DNA of 64,000 bases, taken from contig NZ_CP133779.1 of the NCBI RefSeq assembly GCF_034347425.1, forward strand, positions 2,852,001 to 2,916,000, written 5' to 3'. The stretch is from Undibacterium sp. CCC3.4. Its GTDB lineage: Bacteria > Pseudomonadota > Gammaproteobacteria > Burkholderiales > Burkholderiaceae_D. The notes beneath the pieces were generated by a model, which saw only the letters and a program-made list of their open reading frames with translations, had not been told where the DNA came from and did no database searches. The position numbers were made by a program, and so were the translations under genes. Shown here in pieces: positions 43,804 through 53,300 of this stretch (position 1 is the stretch's first letter; each line of letters opens with the position of its first letter).

Positions 43804-45987
43804 TTAAAAACTGGTCGATAAGCCGAGGTAAAGCGTGCGTCGCGCGCCGTATTGTGGCGCACCGACGCCGACGCCGGAACCGTCGCGCAGCAAATAGACT
43901 TTATCGAACAGATTGAGCAGCGAGAGCCGCGCTTCGAGATCGCCGACGATGGTTTTTTTCCAATTATGCACCAGTGCCGCGTTGAACACCGTATACGAGT
44001 TCAGACTGGCTGAGTTGGGTGCGCCACCGTCCGGGGTTTTACGTAAGCCACTGCCGTAGAGGAAGTCACCACTGATCTGCGAGTCGCCGAAATGATAATG
44101 CGCACCACCGGAAACCGTGTAGGTCTGGTCATGATCGACGTAGATGTCATGCTTGGCGATATACGCCAATTCGTCCGGACCGAACAGCGATTGGCTGGAA
44201 ATGATGTTGCTCGCCTGGGCTTTTTGCAGTGATACATTGAGGAAGCCACCCCAATTGCGTTGACTGTAGATGGCGGCCAATTCCAAGCCCTTGGCATAGC
44301 CTTGCTCGTAATTGAACGGCGACAGGATCAGCGCTTGACCGAACTGTCCTTCGTCGAGCATATTGCGGATTTTTTTGTAGTAAAGGTCGGCTGTCAAGCT
44401 CAGCTCTGGGCTGACTTGATGGCTGAGACCGATATCAAAATAATGCGTGCGTTCCGATTTGACATTGTCGGACAGGGCGGTCTGCGCGGCATTGCTGGTG
44501 CCGGTATACAGATTGATGCTCGCTTGTGAAGCCAATTCTTGTGGCGGCGGCGTGAAGTAGCGCGAGTAGCCGGCGTGGAAGGCGGTAGCATCGCTGAGTT
44601 TGTAAGCGAGGTTGACGCGCGGACTCCATTGCTGTTCTTCGACGAAGGCCGAGACTTTATCAAAACGTACCCCGTAATTGACGGTTAAGGGTGCGCTGAC
44701 ACGCCACTCATCTTGCAGGTAAAGGCTGCTTTGATGGCCGGTTTTGCTGGAATTGTCGACGATATCGAAGGCGCTGGCCGAGCTGGCCGTGCCGCTGGCA
44801 TCGACCGGGAACACGCTGACGGTGTTATTGCTGGCGCTGTTTTGCCGCGTATACGCGAAACCGGTGCGCAGCGTATGGTTGGCATTGAGCGGGTAACTGA
44901 AGTCGCCTTGCAGACCGGCCGAGGAGTTGGAGCGCAGGGTATCGGAAGCGACGCCGTTATAAATCAGGTCGCCGTTGCGGTCGGGCGTGAAATGCAGTTC
45001 AGAATATTGTTTGAAGGCGGATAGCTGAAAATTCACGGCACCGAGGCTTTTTTGGTAAGACAACACCAAGAAGCGATTGATCTCGCGTTGATTTTCATTC
45101 AAATCGGCCGAAGCCAGGCTGCTGCTGCCGGCTGCGGCATCGCTGACACCGGCCAGAGAAAACGCCGGACTCTGAGCCGGATTATTCGGGATTTGAAATT
45201 TCCCTTGATAGGTACCGAACATCATGCCCAGACGGGTGCTATCGTCGAGGTAGTAAGACAGGTTGCCGAAGCTTTTGCTTTGGCGGGTTTCATCATGCAG
45301 CGCCGTGCGGCTGGCTGTCGGATTTTCTATACCGAGGCTGTTGGACAGATAACTGCCGGATAAGTAGTAATTGAAAGCCCCGACGGTGCCGAAAAATTCG
45401 GCGCTGGGATTGCTGTAATTATGTGCGCCGAGCAAGACACCGATGCGTCCACCTGGCGTGGTATGGCCTTCTTTGGTTTGGATGTCGACGACGCCTGCGG
45501 TACGCAAACCGAACTGAGCTGGCAGTGCGCCGGTCATGAAGTCGGTTTCGGCGATTTGGCGGGTATCGATCGATTGACCGAAACCGGTGATACTTTCTGG
45601 CAGTTGTACCCCATTGATACGGTACTGAACATTGCCATGTTCATCGCGCACATGCAGGCCGCCCGAGGCTTTCGAATCTTGGGCGACGCCTGGTAAGCGC
45701 AGCAAGACTTCGTTGAACGGCGTCGAATCGCCTTGGCCCAAGCTGTCGACCATGTGCTGGTCGATCGAATAGATGGTCGTGCCGATTTTCGGTGATAAGG
45801 CGGTGCGCGCATTTTTCAAATGGGTCGCGGTAATTTCGACGGTGGTGGCGGCAGTGCTGCTGGCAGCGCTGTCGCTGGCGGCCTCGTTAGTGAGCTCGTT
45901 GCCGGCGGCAGTGGCGACAGCATGCAGCAGTAAGTTGCCGAAGATGCCGGCCAATAAAGTAGGTAAGGGGCGGAGACGGAATGACAT
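43804..45987 (-). CDS. TonB-dependent outer membrane receptor
   Basis: A 727-residue receptor with a signal peptide, an N-terminal plug (about 50-170; MVDSLGQGDSTPFNEVLLRL, then YRINGVQLPESITGFGQSID) and a 22-strand barrel ending in RRTLYLGLSTSF with the terminal Phe. It takes up a metal complex or other large ligand using TonB energy. The ligand cannot be read from the sequence. A small protein with a His-rich and CxxC segment is encoded upstream on the same strand, a neighbourhood often seen with copper- or metal-related receptors. There are no transporter genes for the inner membrane next to it. Confidence 0.9.
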   Translation of the reverse strand: MSFRLRPLPTLLAGIFGNLLLHAVATAAGNELTNEAASDSAASSTAATTVEITATHLKNARTALSPKIGTTIYSIDQHMVDSLGQGDSTPFNEVLLRLPGVAQDSKASGGLHVRDEHGNVQYRINGVQLPESITGFGQSIDTRQIAETDFMTGALPAQFGLRTAGVVDIQTKEGHTTPGGRIGVLLGAHNYSNPSAEFFGTVGAFNYYLSGSYLSNSLGIENPTASRTALHDETRQSKSFGNLSYYLDDSTRLGMMFGTYQGKFQIPNNPAQSPAFSLAGVSDAAAGSSSLASADLNENQREINRFLVLSYQKSLGAVNFQLSAFKQYSELHFTPDRNGDLIYNGVASDTLRSNSSAGLQGDFSYPLNANHTLRTGFAYTRQNSASNNTVSVFPVDASGTASSASAFDIVDNSSKTGHQSSLYLQDEWRVSAPLTVNYGVRFDKVSAFVEEQQWSPRVNLAYKLSDATAFHAGYSRYFTPPPQELASQASINLYTGTSNAAQTALSDNVKSERTHYFDIGLSHQVSPELSLTADLYYKKIRNMLDEGQFGQALILSPFNYEQGYAKGLELAAIYSQRNWGGFLNVSLQKAQASNIISSQSLFGPDELAYIAKHDIYVDHDQTYTVSGGAHYHFGDSQISGDFLYGSGLRKTPDGGAPNSASLNSYTVFNAALVHNWKKTIVGDLEARLSLLNLFDKVYLLRDGSGVGVGAPQYGARRTLYLGLSTSF

Positions 45988-46127
45988 GGTAAGCCTTTGA
46001 TACAGAGTTTTTATTCAGTGCCAAATAGCAGCGGCTGCCATGTAGGCGGTGCTGTTTGGCGAGCAGGGTAGACAGGCACAGCAGCGCGACAAATTGGTCG
46101 CGCTGGGCAGTCAGTTGTGGAAGTGGC

Positions 46128-46490
46128 TCAGTGCCGTGTGGGCGGGCCGCAGCCGGGTGGCAGCAGTCGTGGTGCGGCGAAGTCGCGCAGTACCGGCGTG
46201 GCCGGCAGCAGCAGGTAGAGCAGGATGATGAGGCACAGCGCCAAGCTGGCCGGTGGTGTCGCTAAATCGGCTTGGTTGGCTACTGCGGTACAGATCGAGC
46301 ACGCCTGATCTTCGATACGATCGGCGTGGTGATGCGTGGCTGCGGTCGCGCTTAGCAAAACAAAGGCCAAGGCCGTGATGATGGCCATCACACTGCGTCG
46401 GCCGCCGACGACAAGCCGCATCAAGCAAGCCGATAGCGGCGAGGCAAGATGGTGCTGGCGGCGAGCCGTAACGGCGCGGGTGTGACGCAT
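46128..46490 (-). CDS. Small membrane protein with HHH and CxxC motifs, DUF2946-like
   Basis: About 120 residues with two hydrophobic segments (MAIITALAFVLLSATAA and LALCLIILLYLLLPA) separated by HHHADRIEDQACSICTAV, a His and CxxC element that could bind a metal ion. This layout matches the DUF2946 type of small proteins found near copper-related TonB receptors. Start is probably ATG 46490 (MRHTRAVTARRQ); the frame is open to 46535. It precedes the receptor gene on the same strand by about 140 bases. Function is not established. Confidence 0.6.
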   Translation of the reverse strand: MRHTRAVTARRQHHLASPLSACLMRLVVGGRRSVMAIITALAFVLLSATAATHHHADRIEDQACSICTAVANQADLATPPASLALCLIILLYLLLPATPVLRDFAAPRLLPPGCGPPTRH

Positions 46491-46714
46491 GAAACAATCA
46501 TCCGGTAAAAAAATGTGAGCAGCAAATAGTAGCAAAAATCTGGAAGATGTCGGAAAAAAAATGGCTTTGACCGGGACAGGATGCGCCGCTGATTTTCATT
46601 CAGCCGTATTTCCTATAGACACGATTTGCATATGCAAGTGATTTTATATGATTGGAAAGTGTAAGGAGATTTGATTATCATACGAAACTTCTGCATTTCT
46701 TGAAGTGGTATTGA

Positions 46715-47737
46715 GTGATTCATATTGAACAAGTTGAAAAAATTTATCGTGTCGGCAATCGTGAGGTGCATGCCTTACGCAATATTGACCTGTCTGTCCG
46801 CAAGGGTGAGATTTTCGGCATCATCGGACGTTCCGGTGCCGGCAAGAGCAGTTTATTGCGGGCGCTGAATTTACTCGAACGCCCGAGTGCCGGCAAGGTA
46901 TTCATCGATGGCGTCGACATCATGGGCCTCGATGCGGCCGGTTTGCATGCACTGCGCCAACGCACCGGCATGGTGTTCCAGCATTTCAATTTATTGAATG
47001 CCAAAACGGTGGAGCAGAACATCGCCTTTCCATTGAAGTTAGCCGGTGGCTTTACTTGTGAACAAAAGCGCGAGCGCGTCGCCGCTTTGCTAGCATTGGT
47101 AGGCTTGACTGAGCAGGCGCATCAGTATCCGGCGCAATTGTCGGGTGGCCAAAAGCAAAGGGTCGGCATCGCGCGCGCATTGGCGAATTATCCGCAATTA
47201 TTATTGTGTGATGAGGCGACATCGGCACTCGATCCCGAAACCACGCAATCGATTTTGCGTTTGCTATTACAAATCAATCAACAACTCGGTTTGACTATCG
47301 TGCTCATTACGCATGAGATGCAGGTGATCCGGACTATCTGCGATCAAGTCGCCGTGCTGGAAGCTGGCGAAATCGTCGAAACCGGTGCCGTTAGCGATGT
47401 GTTCTTGCACCCGCAACATGCAGTGACGCAAAGTATGGTGGCGGAGCATCAGGCCCTGTCACCCGATTTATTCGAGGCGCAGCGCGCCGGCAGCTTGCTG
47501 CTGCGCTTGACCTATGTTGGTAACACCGCGCATGAACCGGTGTTAAGCCGAGTCGCGGCGCAAACCGGTGCCGAATTTGTGATTTTGCAAGGCACGATAG
47601 GGCGTATCAAAGATATTCCTTATGGCCAGTTACAAATTGCGTTGACGGCCAGTCCGCAGCAAACCGAAGCAGCCTTGGCTTTGTTGCGTGCCGCCGAGGT
47701 GCGGGTGGAATTGATTGCCAGTGAAGGAGGACAGTAA
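46715..47737 (+). CDS. metN: Methionine ABC transporter ATPase MetN
   Basis: A 340-residue ATPase starting at GTG 46715 (GTG ATT CAT ATT). Walker A GRSGAGKSSLLRAL, signature LSGGQKQRVGIARAL, Walker B LLLCDEATSALDPE and H-loop ITHEMQ are all present. The last 90 residues form the NIL/ACT-like regulatory domain (RLTYVGNTAHEPVLSRVA) that binds methionine for transinhibition. metI begins three bases after its stop. Confidence 0.95.
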   Translation: MIHIEQVEKIYRVGNREVHALRNIDLSVRKGEIFGIIGRSGAGKSSLLRALNLLERPSAGKVFIDGVDIMGLDAAGLHALRQRTGMVFQHFNLLNAKTVEQNIAFPLKLAGGFTCEQKRERVAALLALVGLTEQAHQYPAQLSGGQKQRVGIARALANYPQLLLCDEATSALDPETTQSILRLLLQINQQLGLTIVLITHEMQVIRTICDQVAVLEAGEIVETGAVSDVFLHPQHAVTQSMVAEHQALSPDLFEAQRAGSLLLRLTYVGNTAHEPVLSRVAAQTGAEFVILQGTIGRIKDIPYGQLQIALTASPQQTEAALALLRAAEVRVELIASEGGQ

Positions 47738-47739
47738 AC

Positions 47740-48399
47740 ATGGATTTTTCACACATAGATTGGGAAGATATTGCCCAAGCGACCCTTGATACCCTGACCA
47801 TGACCGGCGTCTCGCTGGCCTTGACGGTTGCACTCGGCTTGCCCTTGGGTGTGTTGTTGTTCCTGACCGGGAAAAAGCAATTGCTCGAACAGCGCGGCAT
47901 CTATGCCTTGCTGTCGCTGTTGGTGAATGTACTGCGCTCGGTACCGTTCATTATTTTGCTCATCGTACTCATTCCCTTGACGGTTTTTTTGGTCGGCACC
48001 TCGCTAGGCGTGGCCGGCACCATCCCACCCTTGGTCATTGGCACCACACCGTTCTTTGCGCGCTTGGTCGAGAACGTCTTGCGTGAGGTTGATCGCGGCA
48101 TCATTGAAGCTTGCCAAGCTATGGGCGCGAAAACCTATCAAATCATCATTCATGCCTTGCTGCCGGAAGCCTTGCCTGGTTTGCTGGCGGCCGTAACGGT
48201 GACGGCGATTGCGCTGGTCTCGTATGCGGCAATGTCGGGTGTGATCGGCGGCGGTGGTCTCGGTGATCTGGCGCTGCGTTATGGTTATCAACGTTTTCAA
48301 ACCGATGTCATGGTCGTCACCGTGGCGATTCTGATCTTGCTGGTGCAGTTGCTGCAATTTTTCGGTGACCGGCTGGTACTGCGGTTTACCCGCAAATAA
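47740..48399 (+). CDS. metI: Methionine ABC transporter permease MetI
   Basis: A 219-residue inner membrane permease with five helices and the EAA loop (IEACQAMGAKTYQIIIHALL) that contacts MetN. Full family length. It starts just after the metN stop behind GGAGGA at 47726-47731 and is followed by metQ after 42 bases. Confidence 0.95.
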   Translation: MDFSHIDWEDIAQATLDTLTMTGVSLALTVALGLPLGVLLFLTGKKQLLEQRGIYALLSLLVNVLRSVPFIILLIVLIPLTVFLVGTSLGVAGTIPPLVIGTTPFFARLVENVLREVDRGIIEACQAMGAKTYQIIIHALLPEALPGLLAAVTVTAIALVSYAAMSGVIGGGGLGDLALRYGYQRFQTDVMVVTVAILILLVQLLQFFGDRLVLRFTRK

Positions 48400-48441
48400 A
48401 TCTTTGTCTTTCAATTCTGTTTTTTTAAAAAGGAAATCATC

Positions 48442-49245
48442 ATGACATGTTCATTGCAAACCCGATTTACCCACTTAGTCGCCGCCGGCGCGCTGGCGCT
48501 GATCGCCACTTCTGCTGCGGCAATCGATACCTTGACGATCGCCGCTACGCCGGTACCGCATGCGGAAATTTTGGAATTCATTAAACCGCAATTGGCCAAG
48601 CAAGGCGTGGATTTGAAAATCAAAGTGTTTACCGATTACATACAACCGGCCGTGCAAGTGAATGAAAAGCATCTGGATGGGAATTTTTTCTTGCACCAAC
48701 CGTATCTGAATGAATTCAAGAAAAGTCATCCTGACGATCTGGAAGTCGTGATCGCAAAAGTGCATGTCGAACCGTTCGCCGCTTATTCGAGTAAATACAA
48801 AACCATCGCCGAATTGCCTGACGGTGCTACGGTAGCGATTCCGAATGATCCATCGAATTCGGGCCGCGCCTTGTTGTTATTGGCAAAAAATGGTTTACTT
48901 AAATTGAAAGATCCGAGCAATATTTCGGCGACCAAGAAAGACATCATCGACAATCCGAAACACTTGAAATTCAAAGAACTCGAAGCTGCCACGTTGCCGC
49001 GGATTCTCAATCAAGTCGATCTGGCGCTGATCAATACCAATTATGCGATCGAAGCCAAACTCAACCCGGTCAAAGATTCCTTGTTGATCGAAGATGCCAA
49101 TTCGCCGTATGCGAACTTGTTGGTGGCGCGTGAAGATAACAAAAACAGCCCGGCCTTCAAGAAACTGGCAGCGGCATTGAATTCGCCGGAAGTAAAAAAA
49201 TTCATCCAAGAGAAATACAAGGGCGCAGTCGTTCCAGCGTTTTAA
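48442..49245 (+). CDS. metQ: Methionine-binding protein MetQ
   Basis: A 267-residue NlpA-family binding protein. The signal peptide (LVAAGALALIATSAAA) has no lipobox cysteine, so unlike many relatives it is probably a soluble periplasmic protein. Family blocks: IAATPVPHAEILEF, VDLKIKVFTDYIQPAVQVN, GNFFLHQPYLNEF and ALINTNYAIEA. Binds methionine, possibly both stereoisomers, for MetNI. Confidence 0.95.
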   Translation: MTCSLQTRFTHLVAAGALALIATSAAAIDTLTIAATPVPHAEILEFIKPQLAKQGVDLKIKVFTDYIQPAVQVNEKHLDGNFFLHQPYLNEFKKSHPDDLEVVIAKVHVEPFAAYSSKYKTIAELPDGATVAIPNDPSNSGRALLLLAKNGLLKLKDPSNISATKKDIIDNPKHLKFKELEAATLPRILNQVDLALINTNYAIEAKLNPVKDSLLIEDANSPYANLLVAREDNKNSPAFKKLAAALNSPEVKKFIQEKYKGAVVPAF

Positions 49246-49293
49246 GTTCCTCAGGGCAGGCTTGCATTTACCTGCCTGGGCAGCATATCATGT

Positions 49294-49324
49294 AGTGAAA
49301 CACGCCACCCCGGCGTGTTTCACT
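49294..49324. terminator. Palindrome after metQ, possible terminator or operator
   Basis: AGTGAAACACGCC and GGCGTGTTTCACT are perfect 13-bp arms around a five-base loop. No T-run follows on the plus strand, so it may be a factor-assisted terminator of metNIQ, or an operator for the MarR gene beginning at 49348. Confidence 0.55.
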
Positions 49325-49347
49325 CTGCCTCTTGCGGGCCAGGCCAG

Positions 49348-49788
49348 ATGACAAATTCCTTTGATGTCAGCGATTACCAGCGTTATGCCCAAGCGGCGCG
49401 GTTGGTGGCGCGCACCCATATCAAACTGGTCGAGGCGCTCGATGCCGAATTAGCCGCCTTCGATATCTCTACCGCTCAATACGCGGTGATGGCGGCACTG
49501 GTGGCCGGTCGCGCCCATACAGCGGCGCAAATTTGCCATGAATTGTCTTACGATTCCGGTGCCATGACACGCATGCTCGACCGCTTGGCGCACAAAGACT
49601 TGCTCTTGCGAAAACGTAGCCTCGACGACCGCCGCACCGTGCTGGTGGAATTGACGGCACACGGCCAAGCTTTATATCCGGCCATGTTAGCCCGCACCAA
49701 CTTGGTATTGCGCCAGTTTTTCACGCGTTACGAGGGAGATGAACTCGAAACCTTGGCCGCGCTGCTGCAAAAAACCGCCATCAGCTGA
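49348..49788 (+). CDS. MarR-family transcriptional regulator
   Basis: A 146-residue winged-helix protein. HTAAQICHELSYDSGAMTRM contains the recognition helix and LLRKRSLDDRRTVLVELTAH the wing with the conserved DxRxxx motif. MarR proteins usually repress adjacent efflux genes and release DNA on binding phenolic or lipophilic compounds. It precedes a four-gene efflux operon on the same strand by 132 bases, in which direct operators would be expected. ATG 49348 fits the family start. Confidence 0.9.
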   Translation: MTNSFDVSDYQRYAQAARLVARTHIKLVEALDAELAAFDISTAQYAVMAALVAGRAHTAAQICHELSYDSGAMTRMLDRLAHKDLLLRKRSLDDRRTVLVELTAHGQALYPAMLARTNLVLRQFFTRYEGDELETLAALLQKTAIS

Positions 49789-49920
49789 TTTGCTCCCCGG
49801 TAATTTTTCCTTGCTTGCTACGTAGTTCTGCGTAGATTGCTGCCTTGACAGTAGCTGCCTAGGCAGTTAATATTCTGACTTAATATATATTTAATCAGCC
49901 CAAACATCGGAGATCGCTGC

Positions 49921-50196
49921 ATGCAAAGACCAACTGTCAGTCTGACTTGGCTGCTGAGCGCCGCCACCAGCACTGTGCTGTGCGGCTGCACCAATGCGCC
50001 ATCGCTCAATTTTCTCGGGGCATATTTCCCCGACTGGATGTTTTGCCTTTTGCTTGGCTTGGTACTGATGATGGCGTGGCATGGCTTGCTCAGTTTAGCT
50101 GGCTGGCGGGCGGCCGTGCAGACGCCGGCCAGCTTATTGATGTACGCGGTGTTCGCGGCCATCGTCGCCATGCTGACTTGGCTGTTGTATTTTTAG
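49921..50196 (+). CDS. YtcA-family small membrane lipoprotein
   Basis: A 91-residue protein with a lipobox (STVLCGC) and two membrane segments (MFCLLLGLVLMMAWHGLL and LLMYAVFAAIVAMLTWLLY). The sequence APSLNFLGAYFPDWM is characteristic of YtcA proteins, which are encoded first in MdtNOP-like efflux operons. Role unknown, perhaps in complex assembly. It lies 22 bases before the HlyD-type gene. Confidence 0.82.
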   Translation: MQRPTVSLTWLLSAATSTVLCGCTNAPSLNFLGAYFPDWMFCLLLGLVLMMAWHGLLSLAGWRAAVQTPASLLMYAVFAAIVAMLTWLLYF

Positions 50197-50218
50197 AATT
50201 AATTCAAGGATTTTCTCT

Positions 50219-51250
50219 ATGTTTGCTTCTTGGTCAATTGCGCTACGCCGCAGCATGCTCTTGCTTGCGCTATGCGTCGCCGCTGCCTTGTTGATACTGG
50301 TGGTGTGGCGGCTCGATACTGCGCCGCGCACCGATGATGCCTATGTGGCGGTCGATGTGGTGCACGTCGCGGCCGAAGTCAGCGGCCGCTTAGTCGATCT
50401 GCCGATCAAAGATAATCAGGCGGTACGCGTCGGCGAGGTCTTGTTTCGTCTTGATGCGCGTCCCTATGAACTGGCGGTGAGTAGGGCAGCAGCCAACTTA
50501 CAAGCGCTCGAGAGTGACATCATGCTGGCGCAGCGTGCGGTGACGGCGCAGAAATTTGCCGCCGCCGCCGCCCGGGCCGGAGTGGTGCGCGCCGATGTCA
50601 CTGCGCGCCAGAGTGCGGCCACCTTGGCCAGAGTCGAGCCCTTGTTGGCGCAAGGCTATGTGGCTGCCGAGCAAGTTGATCAAGCGCAGACGACGCGCCT
50701 GACTAGCCAAGCGCAATTGCTCACGGCCGAATTGGAGGCGCAGCGCGCCAATGCCGCCGTCAGTGGCATCGAAGCGCTGGTGGCGCGGCGCGCCGTGTTA
50801 CAGGCGGAATGGGAGCAAGCCAAGCTCAAGCTTGCCTACACCACCGTCAGAGCGCCGTTTGATGGCCGCGTGATCGGCTTGAAAATTTCCACTGGCGAAA
50901 TGGTCGATGCCGGCCATGCCGTGTTCACCTTGCTCGATACGCGCCACTGGTATGTGATTGCCAATTTCCGTGAAACGGAACTGGCGCACATCACGCCGGG
51001 ACGGGCGACGCAAGTGTATTTACTCAGTGACAGCACGAAAGCCTACCAAGGGGTAGTCGAGTCGGTCGGTTATGGCGTGTATCCGGAAGAGGGTGGGGCG
51101 GAAACCGCTGGCTTGCCGCGCGTGCCGCGAGCCATCAATTGGGTGCGCGTAGCGCAACGTTTCCCGGTACGTATTTTGGTGCAAAACCCGGATCCGCAAC
51201 AATTCCGTCTCGGCTTGTCGGCCGTGGCGGTACTCAAAGCGCAGCCATAA
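50219..51250 (+). CDS. HlyD-family periplasmic adaptor, MdtN-like
   Basis: A 343-residue membrane fusion protein with one N-terminal helix (MLLLALCVAAALLILVVW), a lipoyl-like domain (RTDDAYVAVDVVHVAAEVSG), a long alpha hairpin (about 100-190), and the beta-barrel region (TTVRAPFDGRVIGLKISTGE). It links the FUSC inner membrane protein to the outer membrane channel encoded downstream. The next gene begins after one base. Confidence 0.9.
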   Translation: MFASWSIALRRSMLLLALCVAAALLILVVWRLDTAPRTDDAYVAVDVVHVAAEVSGRLVDLPIKDNQAVRVGEVLFRLDARPYELAVSRAAANLQALESDIMLAQRAVTAQKFAAAAARAGVVRADVTARQSAATLARVEPLLAQGYVAAEQVDQAQTTRLTSQAQLLTAELEAQRANAAVSGIEALVARRAVLQAEWEQAKLKLAYTTVRAPFDGRVIGLKISTGEMVDAGHAVFTLLDTRHWYVIANFRETELAHITPGRATQVYLLSDSTKAYQGVVESVGYGVYPEEGGAETAGLPRVPRAINWVRVAQRFPVRILVQNPDPQQFRLGLSAVAVLKAQP

Positions 51251-51251
51251 A

Positions 51252-53300
51252 ATGCAAGCCGGCAATCCGAGCTCCGAGTCTCCGTCTGTGCTGATGGATA
51301 TATATCGTTTTTGCGTACAAGAATTCGCTCCGTTCCCCGGTCGCGGTCGCGCGCTGCTGCGCTATCTGCTCAGTTGTACCATCGTGATTCTGTGCAGCAT
51401 GACGCTGCAACTACCATTTCTGGCGGTATCGCTGATTTTAGTATTTTTTACCATACAAGAAAATACCGTACTGACCCGGGTGTCGGCCTTGGTGTTGATC
51501 AGTGGCAGCACGCTGGCGGTATTGGCCTTGCTGCTCTTGCTCAAGTGGACGATTGAACTGCCCTTGCTGCGCTTGTTAGGAACGGCGTTGATCGCCCTGT
51601 CTGGCCTGGTGTTCATGCGTACCAGCAAGTTTGGCGGTGCCGGGTTCTTGCTGGCCTTGTTCACCACCAACTTACAAGGCATGGCCGATGTGACCAGTGA
51701 CCCGGAATTACTCACACGCACTCTGTTGTGGGTGTGGGTGGCACAAGTCTATCCGGTGTTGGTGACGGTGACGGTGAACTTTCTTTTATTGCCGGCACAA
51801 CCGTTACAATTGCTGGAACGCGAATTGCAGCGCCAATTAGATGTGGTGATGGGGCAAATCAAACAGCGTTTGCAACATCAAGCGGCGCTGCCGCTGCCAC
51901 TGGGCGCGCTTGAGCACGCCATGTTGAGCGCGCATCGCCATTTGAGTTTTGTCATGATGGCCGATCGCACTGCCGTCAACCGTCAGGGTGCCTATCTGAT
52001 GCAAATGCATGTGATTGACCGTTTGCATACCGCGGCGCTGCACTTGTCGCGCTTGCCCGTGGACAGTGGTGAGCACGATGCGCTGTGGCAGCAATTGCTG
52101 TCGCGTTGCGACAGCTTGCGCAAAGACCCGCTCGCCTTGCCCGACAGATCGACTGCCGCCTTGCTATTAGCTGAGCCAAACGCGGCGCAGTCTGCCACTG
52201 CGGTCTTGTCTGAAATGGTGCATGCGATCAATTCTTTGGCACGCAGCGGCAGTTTGGAATCCTTGCCAGCAGCACAGCCGCTGGCCGCAGCCAGCGATGT
52301 GTGGAGTAATCCCGTGTATTGGCAGTTTGCTTTGAAAACCCTGTTGGCAGCATTTTTTTGTTATTTTTTGTATTCGGCCGTGCAATGGCCGGGCATACAA
52401 ACGGCGATGGTGACGTGTTTAGTGATGGCCTTGCCGAGTACCGGTGCGAGCACACACAAGGGCTTACAGCGCTTGATAGGCTGCGCAGCAGGCAGCGTGC
52501 TGGCGCTGCTGTCTACGGTGTTTCTGGTGCCGCATCTGGAAGGGGTGGCTGGTTTGCTCTTGCTCAGTTTGCCAGTGCTGACCGTGGCCGCCTGGATTGC
52601 GGCCGGCTCGGCGCGCAGCAGCTACATCGGCACGCAATTAGCGTTTGCCTATGCCTTGGCCTTGCTCGGGCAGTTTGCGCCATCGGTCAATTTGCCGGAA
52701 ATTCGTGACCGCTTGCTCGGCATTGCAATCGGTGTTGCGGTGTCGTTGACCATCTATACCTTGCTGTGGCCGGAGTCGGAACAAGGGCGTTTGCAGCAGA
52801 TGTTGGCGCGTTTGTTGCAAAGCATAGGCAGCATGGCGCGCGTCGGCATCAATGGTGGCGACGCTGGCTTACGCGAATTGGAGTTGGCACGTTTGCACAG
52901 TTACACACTGCTGGCGCAAAATCGCGACTTGCAAGCGCGGGTGGCGCTGGAAGCCGGATGGCAACTGACGCATGGCAGCCCGGATTTGCAAACTTGGTTG
53001 GCCCAAGCGCAGGAAACGCTGCTTGCCGTCAATGATATACAAACGCAATGGCATCACGCCAACATGGACGCTGAGTCCGAAGCATGGCGCGCGGTGCCGC
53101 CTTTGCTGCTGGCTGCCGCGACCACGCTGGAAGCGCTGGCGCTGCGTTTGGCGAATGCAAGCGCGACGGAAATGGCCACCGATGCGAGGCTGTGGCTGCA
53201 GCCGCTAGAGCTCGGTTTGCCCGCGTCGGCGCAAGTCTTGAACCGCTGCATCGAGCAATTAGCCTTGCATCCTTTGCACTTTCCCTCTGTGAGAACCTGA
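51252..53300 (+). CDS. FUSC-family inner membrane efflux protein, MdtO-like
   Basis: A 682-residue protein with two blocks of about six helices (residues about 30-180 and 360-510), each followed by a cytoplasmic helical domain, the arrangement of fusaric acid resistance/AaeB/MdtO proteins. WPGIQTAMVTCLVMALPSTG lies at the start of the second block. Such proteins export aromatic acids or similar compounds with HlyD and outer membrane partners. Its stop overlaps the next start by one base. Confidence 0.88.
   Translation: MQAGNPSSESPSVLMDIYRFCVQEFAPFPGRGRALLRYLLSCTIVILCSMTLQLPFLAVSLILVFFTIQENTVLTRVSALVLISGSTLAVLALLLLLKWTIELPLLRLLGTALIALSGLVFMRTSKFGGAGFLLALFTTNLQGMADVTSDPELLTRTLLWVWVAQVYPVLVTVTVNFLLLPAQPLQLLERELQRQLDVVMGQIKQRLQHQAALPLPLGALEHAMLSAHRHLSFVMMADRTAVNRQGAYLMQMHVIDRLHTAALHLSRLPVDSGEHDALWQQLLSRCDSLRKDPLALPDRSTAALLLAEPNAAQSATAVLSEMVHAINSLARSGSLESLPAAQPLAAASDVWSNPVYWQFALKTLLAAFFCYFLYSAVQWPGIQTAMVTCLVMALPSTGASTHKGLQRLIGCAAGSVLALLSTVFLVPHLEGVAGLLLLSLPVLTVAAWIAAGSARSSYIGTQLAFAYALALLGQFAPSVNLPEIRDRLLGIAIGVAVSLTIYTLLWPESEQGRLQQMLARLLQSIGSMARVGINGGDAGLRELELARLHSYTLLAQNRDLQARVALEAGWQLTHGSPDLQTWLAQAQETLLAVNDIQTQWHHANMDAESEAWRAVPPLLLAAATTLEALALRLANASATEMATDARLWLQPLELGLPASAQVLNRCIEQLALHPLHFPSVRT

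Noticed and set aside
46626..46637. Palindrome TTGCATATGCAA upstream of metN as a methionine operator
   Set aside because: It does not resemble a MetJ box or a SAM riboswitch and 12-bp palindromes arise by chance; not strong enough to list.
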